From NCBI GenBank assembly GCA_050744245.1, contig JBOGGX010000042.1:1-9803 (forward strand): 9,803 nt of DNA. The letters run 5' to 3'. The number at the start of each line of letters is the position of its first letter. Positions within the stretch are counted from its first letter, which is position 1. Below are positions 1-6,276 of the stretch, one piece after another. Source of the DNA: JBOGGX01 sp050744245 (GTDB taxonomy: Bacteria; Actinomycetota; Acidimicrobiia; Acidimicrobiales; JBOGGX01). Under the pieces are notes generated by a model. The model made no database searches. It worked only from the letters and a program-made list of their open reading frames with translations, and had not been told where the DNA came from. The translations under genes were made by a program, and so were the position numbers.

Positions 1-174
1 GTGGCGACGGTAGGGCGCAAAGAACCGCTCGTCCCCGGCGCCGCTGCGGATCGCCGTCTCGTTCAAGCCTCCCCGCGGCTCGCGCGCCCGGCTCAGCGCC
101 GAACACCGCGCCACGACGCGCCGCGCAGCGAGCCTCGGAGGGCGTGTCTCCGCCCGCAGGCTGAGGTCCGCGCG

Positions 175-717
175 CGGGTACCGGATCGACCCGCCACGGA
201 GCCGAGCGCGACACCGCACATCCCCATCGCCACCGCCACGGCCGACCCGCCGGACGAGCCGCCCGGCGTGCGCTCGGTGTTCCATGGGTTGCGTGTTACG
301 CCCCACGCCGTCGACGCGGTCCACGGCCACAGGGTCAGCTCGGGCACGTTGGTCTTGCCGATGACGATGGCCCGCGGCGCGCAGGCGCGCTACGACATCG
401 GAGTCGATGGTCTTCGGTGCGCCGTAAGCGTCGGTGCCCCACGCCGTCACCTCGCCGGCGACATCGGCGTCGTCCTTGATCGCGATCGGCACACCGAGCA
501 GTGGGAGGTCGTCGCCCGCGGATCGGCGCGCGTCTGCCTCGTCGGCTTCGACCAGCGCACGGTCGGCAAACACGACGCGGTACGCGTTGAGGAGCGGGTC
601 CACGGCGTCGATGCGGGCCAACGTCGCCTCGACGAGCTCGCGCGCCGAGATCACGCCGTCCCGAACGAGGCGCGCCTGCTCGGTGGCGCCGGCGTGGACG
701 AGGTCGGTGGTGTCCAA
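175..717 (-). pseudogene. Amidase-signature hydrolase, broken by two frameshifts
   Basis: This is the N-terminal half of an amidase-signature (GatA/AmiB-like) enzyme, a family that hydrolyses carboxamides with a Ser-cisSer-Lys triad. The likely start is TTG at 717, with GGGGAGA about 7 bases upstream (725-731). The first frame contains GVPIAIKDDADVAG, which carries the catalytic Lys. Around 370-376 two bases appear to be missing (RAAG then AIVIGKTNVPEL), and the reading continues in the frame with TRNPWNTERTPGGSSGGSA, the cis-Ser loop. Around 208-212 a further base is missing: the nucleophile motif GGSIRYP is only read after another shift. All three catalytic elements are thus present but in three frames. 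Past 175 I no longer recognise amidase sequence; the third frame stays open to the window edge with an unrecognised product. Family assignment is confident; substrate unknown. Confidence 0.8.
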
Positions 718-719
718 CG

Positions 720-955
720 TCAGCTCTCCCCTTGCTCGATGAGACGGCGATAGAGGTGCGCCCCGCGGCGACCAGGCGCGTCTCGTCGACGCCGCTTGGA
801 CGCTGGCCAACGAGCGTCTCGACGACCTTGTAGTTCACGAGCGCGCCGACGCGCAGCGCGGCCATGGTCTCGGCGTCAACGTGCGGCGCGACGGCCGCGG
901 TGCGCTCGCGAACCAAAGCCGAAGGCGCTCCGAGCCTCGTGAGTCGGCACGGCAC
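720..955 (-). pseudogene. Remnant of an upstream gene, possibly a TetR-type regulator C-terminus
   Basis: The minus strand reads a helical, protein-like stretch (RERTAAVAPHVDAETM, then NYKVVETLVGQRP and VDETRLVAAG). After one missing base in the CCCC run at 761-764 (plus strand) it continues as AHLYRRLIEQGES and stops with TGA at 720-722. That stop lies 2 bases before the amidase start, the spacing expected in an operon. Composition and position resemble the ligand-binding C-terminal region of TetR-family repressors, but no DNA-binding N-terminus can be found before the integrase gene ends at 1030, so the gene would be truncated at its 5' side as well as frameshifted. The family assignment is a weak inference; the coding character and the stop/start coupling are what the sequence shows. 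Confidence 0.35.
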
Positions 956-1029
956 CAGACTGGCCCGATTGGGCGCATTGGAAGCGGCCGATCGAGGTAG
1001 GAGGGCTGGTGAATGAATTCGATGCCCAA

Positions 1030-2176
1030 CTATCCGTCCGCGGGTGCGACAACCCTGCTGCCGATCCGATCGGCGATGGCTCTCGTGCTTTCCGGCATGG
1101 CGTGTGCGTAGATCTTCATGAGCATGTCGGGAGAGTGGCCGAGCACGTCGGCGACCGCGCGGAGCTCGCCGACGTCACGGGCGCCTCGCACCATATGCGT
1201 GGCCGCGGTGTGGCGAAGGCCGTGCGAGGTGAGGCGGGGGAGACCTGCCTTCTCGATGAGGACCTCGAGGGCCCGATCGAGGCTGCGGGGCATGACCGGC
1301 CGACCGGCGTAGGTGGCGATGATCAGGTCGTGGTCCTCCCACCTCGGGCCCGCGACCAGCCGTTCCTCGGCCTGCTTCTTCCGGTGGCGCGCCAGCGCCC
1401 GGAGGGTCTCGTCGTCCAACGGGATCACGCGTCGTGAGCGTGCGTTCTTCGCCTTGCTCCACACCGCCCCCTTGCTCACGGCTATGAGGCCCTCGTGGAT
1501 GCGGAGCGTTCCCTTCCTCGTGTCGAGGTCGTTCCACTTCAGCGCCAGTGCCCTCGGATCGGCGGAGGCCTTAGAGCACGCCGAGGCGGAAGGCGACGGT
1601 CCAGCGATGGTCGGCGCTGACCGACAAGAAGCGCGCCACCTGCTCGTCGGTCCAGGCGTCGACCTCCTTCTGCTTGGGCGCTTTGGCCACCGTCCGAGGC
1701 ATGGGCACCCGGGCAGCCGGACTCCGGCGAAGGAGACCCTCCTCGACGGCATCCGCCAGCGCGGCCCGCAGGACCCTCCGACAGATCTGGATGGAGCGCC
1801 ACGACAGCCGCCCCGCCGCCGCTAGATCGTCCAGCCACCGAGCCACGTCCTCCCGATCGAGACGGTCGAGGCGGATCGCCCCGAGCCCGGCCTCGATGTG
1901 AGGGATCGCCCATTCGTACTGCTCGCGTGCCTTCAGCGTGACGTCCGAGCGCGATGCGACGTAACGGCGCACGAGCCAGCTGACCGTGTCCCGGGTCGCC
2001 GCACGCTCCTGCACCGAGACCGACCGAGAAGCGGCCAACGCCGAACGCTGCGACGCGTAGGTCCCCACCTGGCGTGGCCGGTGCTTGCCCGTCTCGGTGT
2101 CGATGCCATCGACCCGCACGACCCACTTGTCGCGCTGCTTGCGGACAGTCGGCTGGCCGGTCGCCTTCCACCCCAT
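1030..2176 (-). pseudogene. Tyrosine recombinase (phage-type integrase), inactivated
   Basis: This is a site-specific recombinase that would cut and rejoin attachment sites through a tyrosine-DNA intermediate. The start is ATG at 2176, with AGGGGA 7 bases upstream. Residues 1-50 look like an arm-type DNA-binding domain (KQRDKWVVRVDGIDTETGK), followed by a core-binding SAM-like region and the catalytic domain. Catalytic residues are present in reconstruction: Arg205 (GLRRSE), His318 and Arg321 (HGLRHT), His347 (LGHSPD) and Tyr356 (KIYAHAM). Two lesions break it. Codon 202 is TAA (1571-1573), and about 20 bases on an extra G in a GGG run (1551-1553) shifts the frame just before ALALKW. The span of 1147 bases equals 382 codons plus one base, as one insertion predicts. 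The reconstructed product has 381 residues, normal for the family. It lies just past a tRNA-Pro 3' end, on the same strand, which suggests integration there. Confidence 0.9.
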
Positions 2177-2187
2177 TGGCTCGTCCC

Positions 2188-2207
2188 CTGATACATCGCT
2201 GATACAT
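2188..2207 (-). repeat. Tandem direct repeat ATGTATCAG before the integrase start
   Basis: The 9-mer ATGTATCAG occurs twice on the minus strand, separated by CG, giving an 11-bp period (about one helical turn). It lies between the tRNA 3' end and the integrase gene and overlaps the predicted -10. Repeats spaced by one turn near an integrase gene are often arm-type integrase sites, excisionase sites or operators; which applies here is not known. Confidence 0.6.
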
Positions 2208-2227
2208 GGCCTGATCGGCGAGGTCAA
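2199..2227 (-). promoter_or_regulatory. Candidate promoter of the integrase gene
   Basis: On the minus strand TTGACC (2222-2227) is followed after exactly 17 bases by TATCAG (2199-2204), a reasonable sigma-70-type pair. It would start transcription near 2192, about 16 bases before the integrase ATG. The -10 lies inside one copy of a tandem repeat, so a repressor or the integrase itself could control it. Predicted from sequence only. Confidence 0.45.
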
Positions 2228-2253
2228 GAGGATCGTAACATCCCTGGTCAGAC

Positions 2254-2328
2254 TGGTCGGGGAGGGGGGATTTGAACCCCCGACCGCCTGCCCCCAAAGC
2301 AGGTGCGCTACCACTGCGCCACTCCCCG
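2254..2328 (-). tRNA. tRNA-Pro (anticodon TGG)
   Basis: A complete cloverleaf can be drawn on the minus strand. The acceptor CGGGGAG pairs with CTCCCCG, the D arm is GCGC/GCGC with loop AGTGGTA, the anticodon arm is CCTGC/GCAGG with loop TTTGGGG (anticodon TGG, reading CCA codons), the variable loop has 5 bases, and the T arm is GGGGG/CCCCC with loop TTCAAAT. The discriminator is A (2257) and CCA is encoded (2254-2256). All stems are perfectly paired, so the gene looks functional despite lying in a decayed region. A tyrosine integrase pseudogene starts 78 bases past its 3' end, so this tRNA is the likely attachment site of a former integrated element. A weak -10-like TACGCT lies about 33 bases upstream (2361-2366). 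Confidence 0.97.
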
Positions 2329-2439
2329 GTCGAGATCCGGCCTCTCGCCGACCACAGGTGAGCGTACCCGAGGACCCCGAACCCCTCGCAGCCGGCGTTC
2401 CGCCGATCGCGGCCGCGTCCCGGGGGTCGGCCCGACCCG

Positions 2440-3017
2440 CTAGCCGCGGACCGCGAGCACCCGCCACGACCCGGGAACGCCCTTCAGCACGTGCGCGCCT
2501 TGGTCCTCGAACTCGAATCCAGAACCGATGACCAGATCACGGACTGTGCTGGTGACGAGCACCCCCCCGGGACCGGCGAGCACGCCGACCCGCGATCCGA
2601 TGAGCAGCGTCATCCCGGCATGAACGGACGAGCTCCGCCCGGTCACCCGCCTTGTGCGCGTCGAGCAGCTCGGTCCAGCGCTGGTCCTTCACCTGGGTGG
2701 CCCGCTCGGTCGATCCGACGATGCAGTTGAAGAGGACCGCCTTGAGGACCCAATCGAACTGCGGGACGTGCCGGCCGTCCGGGGATGAACTCCTCGATCT
2801 CGTCGAATATCTCGTCGTCACGATCGGACGCGCTCAAGTGAAACGCACCCGGCCGCTCGACGTACTTCGCTTCACGACTCCGATCGGCGAGGCAGCACGT
2901 CGCACACGCCGCACTCGAGCCCGAACCGAAGCGCGGCGACTGCTCGCGCCGGCGTCGCTGCATTCCGCTCAGGACGCCCGGCGACGAGTTGGTGCGGTTC
3001 CCGGCGTCGCCGACCAC
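2440..3017 (-). pseudogene. Alpha/beta-hydrolase/class III adenylate cyclase fusion, degraded
   Basis: Three minus-strand frames together give pieces of the common actinobacterial fusion of an alpha/beta hydrolase with a class III nucleotide cyclase, in the right order. Frame one (to about 2775) has KYVERPGAFHL and FDEIEEFIPG, the end of the hydrolase domain. Frame two has FDWVLKAVLFNCIVGSTERAT and QRWTELLDAHK, the start of the cyclase domain. Frame three has GMTLLIGSRVGVLAGPGG, LVTSTVRDLV and HVLKGVPGSWRVLAV, its end, stopping with TAG at 2440. There is a frameshift near 2770 and a deletion with frameshift near 2610-2650 that removes the middle of the cyclase domain. The first metal-binding Asp of the usual LFTDIVGST motif is Cys here (LFNCIVGST). 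The hydrolase part before about 2900 also appears shortened. It cannot make cAMP. Confidence 0.8.
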
Positions 3018-3065
3018 TTCGTCGGACGCTTCGACCCCTGACCCGGCCAGGACCCGGCCCGCGGC

Positions 3066-3410
3066 TCAGCGAACCCGGTGGAAGAAGTTGGCGTCGAGCC
3101 AGCCGGCGACCTCTCGACCGATCCGGGCGCCCGCGGTGTCGGCGGTCCTGAAGGCGCCACCCGGTTGGTACCGAAGTGGTTCCGAGCGGTGTACATCATC
3201 GCCGTGGTCACGCAGTTGTAGCCGGAGGACAGGTCGGGACAGGGCGGGGTGGCGACGAGCGGTAGCCAGGTGGGATCGCCGACGGTCCGCGGGTTGCCGT
3301 CCTCGTCGCCGAGGTGGATCGCGTTGATGGGCCCGCCAGTTGTGCCAGTACGCCTTGTCATCCCAACAGTTGATGAGGGCGTCGGCCCCGGCCAGGTTGA
3401 GCCGGGCGAG
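3066..3410 (-). pseudogene. C-terminal remnant of a vanadium haloperoxidase/PAP2-like protein
   Basis: The minus strand reads ARLNLAGADALINCWDDKAYWHNWR, then after one extra base (near 3331-3336) PINAIHLGDEDGNPRTV, LVATPPCPDLSSGYN and MMYTARNHFGTN. After a further break near 3153-3158 it reads FRTADTAGARIGREVA and WLDANFFHRVR, then TGA. Order and motifs fit the C-terminal part of vanadium-dependent haloperoxidase-like (PAP2 superfamily) proteins, which bind vanadate or phosphate. The segment that should carry the final Arg and His ligands, between GTN and FRTAD, is deleted, and the usual SGH is SGY here. The first half of the protein is absent. The opening residues are joined in frame to the alcohol dehydrogenase gene, so part of this remnant is still translated if that gene is expressed. 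Confidence 0.6.
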
Positions 3411-4421
3411 CTTGATGATCCCTTCGGCCTTGGTCTGCATCAGCTCGAAGGCCCTGCCGGTCTCGTCGAACGGCATCTCGTGCGTCGTCATGGGCGTCGG
3501 GTCGACGCGCCCGCTGCTCATGAGGCGCGTGATGCGCGTGATTAGCTCGCTGCCGCCCGGACAGAGACCCGTCCGGATCGTCTGGTCGCCCATTCCGAGC
3601 CCGAAGGCGTCCAGTGGCAGTTGCAGCGGCGCCGGATTCTCCCCGTGGTAGCCGATGTTCGAGATCCTTCCTCCGGCCTTCGTCACCCGCACGCAGGCCT
3701 CGAAGGTCTCGGGGAAGCCGAATGCCTCGATCGCGGCGTCGACCCCGACGCCGTCGGTCAGGTCCATGATCTGCTCGACCGGGTCGCCCTGGGTGAAGTC
3801 GACGATCACGTCAGCTCCGAACGTCTCGGCCAGCTTCTGCCGTCCCGGCTTCGACTCGACGGCCAGGATCGGGCCGGCGCCGAGCAGTCCGCACCCGATC
3901 GTGGCCGAGAGGCCGACCGGGCCCTGGGCGAACACCGCCACCGTGTCGCCCAACTGGATCTCAGCATGCTCCGCGCCGACGAACCCGGTGGTGAGCATGT
4001 CGGTGGCGTACACCGCCTTCTCGTCGGGCAGGTCATCCGGGATGCGGGTGAGGTTGGCCGCGGCCGCGGGCACGACGAAGTACTCGGCCATGTTCCCGTC
4101 GATCTGGGTGGTGTTCTTGTAGCCACCCAGCATCCCGCCGCACTGGCTGGTGAACCCCCGCTGGCAGAAGCTGCACCGGAAGCACGGTGTGATCGCGCAG
4201 ACCGCCACCCGCTCCCCGGTCGAGAACCCCTCGTCCGCCGAGCCGAGCGAGTGGATCACCCCTACCGCCTCGTGGCCCAGGGTCCGGTTCGGCTCCACCG
4301 GCAGGGCGCCCTTCACCGTGTGCACGTCGGAGGTGCACACGAGCGCGGCGGTGGTCCTGACGACCGCCTCCTCCGGTCCCGGCTCGGGGATCGGCTTCTC
4401 GACCACCTCCACCGATCCCAC
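3066..4421 (-). CDS. Zinc-dependent secondary alcohol dehydrogenase, with a fused foreign C-terminus
   Basis: This is a medium-chain dehydrogenase of the thermophilic secondary alcohol dehydrogenase type, oxidising alcohols to ketones or aldehydes with NAD(P). Catalytic zinc ligands are visible: Cys29 (VCTSDVHT), His50 (GHEAVG) and Asp141 (YATDML). Cys80, 83, 86 and 94 form a structural zinc lobe. The Rossmann motif is GPVGLS (167-172); Glu189 in AVESKP suggests NAD rather than NADP. Homology runs to AEGIIK (about residue 337); the remaining 114 residues are not dehydrogenase but haloperoxidase remnant, partly out of frame. The start is uncertain. GTG at 4421 has no spaced ribosome site, while GTG at 4412 has GAGG about 8 bases upstream. 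No ATG exists before an in-frame TAG at 4444-4446 (revcomp), and the usual first beta strand is missing. It starts 7 bp from the divergent kinase. It may be functional or early in decay. Confidence 0.8.
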   Translation of the reverse strand: MGSVEVVEKPIPEPGPEEAVVRTTAALVCTSDVHTVKGALPVEPNRTLGHEAVGVIHSLGSADEGFSTGERVAVCAITPCFRCSFCQRGFTSQCGGMLGGYKNTTQIDGNMAEYFVVPAAAANLTRIPDDLPDEKAVYATDMLTTGFVGAEHAEIQLGDTVAVFAQGPVGLSATIGCGLLGAGPILAVESKPGRQKLAETFGADVIVDFTQGDPVEQIMDLTDGVGVDAAIEAFGFPETFEACVRVTKAGGRISNIGYHGENPAPLQLPLDAFGLGMGDQTIRTGLCPGGSELITRITRLMSSGRVDPTPMTTHEMPFDETGRAFELMQTKAEGIIKLARLNLAGADALINCWDDKAYWHNWRAHQRDPPRRRGRQPADRRRSHLATARRHPALSRPVLRLQLRDHGDDVHRSEPLRYQPGGAFRTADTAGARIGREVAGWLDANFFHRVR

Positions 4422-4428
4422 CTCTTTG

Positions 4429-5553
4429 ATGAGGCTCGATCGCTACCCTCGGGGCGTCGAGCGGAGCCTGCTTCGAGGAGCGGCCGCCTTCCGGTGGGCG
4501 GCCCTGGCGTGGATGGTCACCGTCGTCGCGCTGCTGCGGCACGATCTCGCCCGTCCATGGCTGGCTGTCGTCCTGGTCGGGTTGGCCGCAGCGGTCACCG
4601 TTGCGTGGTCCGTGGTCCTGCGCTCGAACCCGTCCGCCCTTCAGCGCCCTGGTCCGGTCCTGGCCGAGCTCGCCTGTGGCGTGGCGATCGTGATCGGCGA
4701 CGGTTTCGCTTACGAACCGGGCCACGTGTTCGGCCCGTCGCAGTCGCTGGGCGTGATCTGGCCGCTGTCCGGAGTGTTGGCGGCCGGCGTCATCCTCGGC
4801 CCGTGGGCGGGCGCCACCGCTGGAGCGGTGATGGGACTGGCTCGCTTTCCTGACGCGCTCGCCAACGGCGTCCGCCAGTTCAACGACGGCCAGATCCTGT
4901 CCATCGTCTCATCGGCCGTCGTCTTCAGCCTGGCCGGAGCCACCGTCGGCTACATCGTCGTGCTCCTCCGGGGAGCCAGGGAGGAGGTCGCCGAGGCCAG
5001 AGCACGCGAGGAGATCGCCCGCACGCTGCACGACGGCGTCCTCCAGACACTCGCCCACATCCAGCGGCGCAGCCGCGAGGCCGGCATCGTCACCCTGGCC
5101 CACGAGCAGGAGCGCGACCTGCGCGACTACCTGTTCAGGACGCGGCCGACCCGGCTCGCCCCCGGAGCCGCCGATCTCGCCCTCCGCCTGCGAGCCGCGG
5201 TCGCCCGCTTCGAGGACGCGTTCGACGCCAGCGCCGAGGTGTTGGTCGCGGACGACCTGCCCGCGATGTCGGTGGCGCAGGTCGACGCGATCGCCGGCGC
5301 CGCAGGCGAGGCGTTGAACAACGCCGGCAAGCACGGGCACGCTCGTCGGGTGATCATCTACGTCGAACCCGACGACGGCCAGGGGGTGTTCTGCTCGGTG
5401 AAGGACGACGGCACCGGGTTCGACTCGGCGACCGTGCCCGACGGTGTGGGTCTGGCCCGGTCGGTGCGCGGCCGGGTGGCGGAGGTCGGCGGGCGGGTTG
5501 AGGTGCGCAGCACCCCGGGCCAAGGCACCGAGGTGAGCATGTGGGTGCCCTGA
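4429..5553 (+). CDS. Sensor histidine kinase, HisKA_3/NarL type
   Basis: This membrane sensor kinase (374 residues) autophosphorylates on His and passes the phosphate to the regulator encoded next. Residues 20-180 are hydrophobic with about five or six helices and no evident extracellular domain, so it may sense the membrane itself or a small ligand. A short coiled linker (182-197) leads to the H-box ARTLHDGVLQTLA with His201. The ATPase domain shows the N box EALNNAGKHG (294-303), the G1 box DDGTGFD (326-332) and a G2 region GVGLARSVRGR followed by GGRVEVRSTPGQGTEV. All key residues are present. ATG at 4429 has no ribosome site and lies 7 bp from the divergent dehydrogenase start. A -10-like TACCCT (4444-4449) sits just inside the frame, so the true start could be slightly downstream. 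Confidence 0.92.
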   Translation: MRLDRYPRGVERSLLRGAAAFRWAALAWMVTVVALLRHDLARPWLAVVLVGLAAAVTVAWSVVLRSNPSALQRPGPVLAELACGVAIVIGDGFAYEPGHVFGPSQSLGVIWPLSGVLAAGVILGPWAGATAGAVMGLARFPDALANGVRQFNDGQILSIVSSAVVFSLAGATVGYIVVLLRGAREEVAEARAREEIARTLHDGVLQTLAHIQRRSREAGIVTLAHEQERDLRDYLFRTRPTRLAPGAADLALRLRAAVARFEDAFDASAEVLVADDLPAMSVAQVDAIAGAAGEALNNAGKHGHARRVIIYVEPDDGQGVFCSVKDDGTGFDSATVPDGVGLARSVRGRVAEVGGRVEVRSTPGQGTEVSMWVP

Positions 5554-6194
5554 GCGAGCCCGAAGGGCGAGCCCCGCCGATACGGGTGGTGCTCGCCGAC
5601 GACCATCCGATCTGGCGTGACGGTGTGCGGGCCGACCTCGACGATCGCTTCGAGGTCGTGGGGGAGGCGTCGGACGCCGCCGATGCGGTCAGGGTGATCG
5701 AGGCGACGCGGCCAGACATCGTCGTCTGCGACCTGAACATGCCCGGTGGGGGCGGGATCGCGGTGGCCAGCGCGTGCGGCCAGGCGACCCACGTGGTCAT
5801 GCTGACCGTGTCGGAGGCCGAACGCGACCTCCTGGACGCCATCGCCGCCGGCGCGCTCGGCTATCTGGTGAAGTCGACGCCGGGGCCCGAGCTGCAGGCC
5901 GCACTGGCGCGGGCGGCAACGGGCGAGCCCGTGTTCTCGCCGGCGCTGGCGGCGCTGGTGCTCGGCGAGTTCCGTCGCATCGCCCGGGCCTCGTCAGGGG
6001 TGCAGCCGCTCTCAGATCGGGAGCGGGAGGTGCTCAGGCTGGTGGCCCGCGGCCACACGTACCGACAGATCGGCGCCGAGCTGTACATCGCCGAGAAGAC
6101 GGTGGAGAACCACGTCCGCAACATCCTGGGCAAGCTCCATCTGTCGCGTCGGCAGGAGCTCATGCGCTACGCGATCGAGCACGGCATCGAGTAG
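5541..6194 (+). CDS. Response regulator, NarL/FixJ family
   Basis: This is a 217-residue DNA-binding response regulator. The receiver domain (about 14-130) has the acidic pair Asp20-Asp21 (LADDHP), the phosphoacceptor Asp64 (VVCDLNMP), Thr89 (MLTVS) and Lys111 (LVKS), so it is phosphorylatable. The LuxR-type helix-turn-helix (about 156-212) has LSDREREVLRLVARG and the recognition-helix region AEKTVENHVRNILGKL. The GTG start at 5541 overlaps the last 13 bases of the kinase gene, with GAGGTGA just upstream, which implies translational coupling and a cognate pair. A dyad-rich gap follows immediately and is a candidate binding region for this protein. Family and role are certain; target genes and signal are not. 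Confidence 0.95.
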   Translation: MGALSEPEGRAPPIRVVLADDHPIWRDGVRADLDDRFEVVGEASDAADAVRVIEATRPDIVVCDLNMPGGGGIAVASACGQATHVVMLTVSEAERDLLDAIAAGALGYLVKSTPGPELQAALARAATGEPVFSPALAALVLGEFRRIARASSGVQPLSDREREVLRLVARGHTYRQIGAELYIAEKTVENHVRNILGKLHLSRRQELMRYAIEHGIE

Positions 6195-6208
6195 CCGACG
6201 GGCGCCAT

Positions 6209-6221
6209 AGGGGACTCCCCT
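6209..6221. promoter_or_regulatory. 13-bp palindrome, candidate operator
   Basis: AGGGGA and TCCCCT are separated by a single C, a perfect dyad with 6-bp arms. The one-base centre cannot form a hairpin loop, so it is more likely a site for a dimeric protein than a terminator. It lies 15 bases after the response-regulator stop and about 56 bases before the next start. NarL-family regulators bind short dyads, so the neighbouring regulator is the obvious candidate (inference). Confidence 0.5.
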
Positions 6222-6254
6222 CATTGTTGCCCTGGGGGGTTTCTGGGGGCGCCC

Positions 6255-6271
6255 CGAGTGCCGTTCACTCG
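6255..6271. repeat. Inverted repeat just before the membrane-protein start
   Basis: CGAGTG and CACTCG flank CCGTT, giving a 6-bp stem with a 5-base loop that ends 5 bases before the GTG at 6277. It could be an operator over the transcription start or an RNA hairpin that affects initiation. No ribosome binding site is visible between it and the start codon. A separate perfect 10-bp palindrome, GGGGCGCCCC, abuts it at 6246-6255. Confidence 0.45.
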
Positions 6272-6276
6272 TACTC

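Noticed and set aside
1..174. Minus-strand frame continuing after GGSIRYP to the edge, with NETAIRSGAGDERFFAPYRR
   Set aside because: It looks protein-like, but I cannot match it to the amidase or to any family, and it is cut by the window edge, so I do not list it as a gene.
1..753. A 250-residue open frame on the plus strand from the window start
   Set aside because: It lies opposite the amidase remnant, whose conserved motifs read on the minus strand; its own composition is Arg-rich and featureless.
1..1030. A second copy of the tRNA-Pro 3' end (far attachment site)
   Set aside because: No stretch resembling the T arm or acceptor end of the tRNA was seen in this interval; the far junction may lie outside the window or have been lost.
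1551..1573. Programmed frameshift or readthrough in the integrase
   Set aside because: There is no slippery heptamer or obvious stimulatory structure, and a nonsense codon plus a separate insertion is more simply explained by decay.
3621..4853. A 410-residue open frame on the plus strand opposite the dehydrogenase and running into the kinase gene
   Set aside because: It is the shadow of the dehydrogenase (zinc motifs lie on the other strand) and then runs out of frame through the kinase; no domain and no start signal are seen.
6209..6255. Rho-independent terminator after the response regulator
   Set aside because: The 13-bp dyad has a one-base centre, and no T-run follows any of the stems; TTTCT at 6240-6244 is too short and is followed by a G-run.
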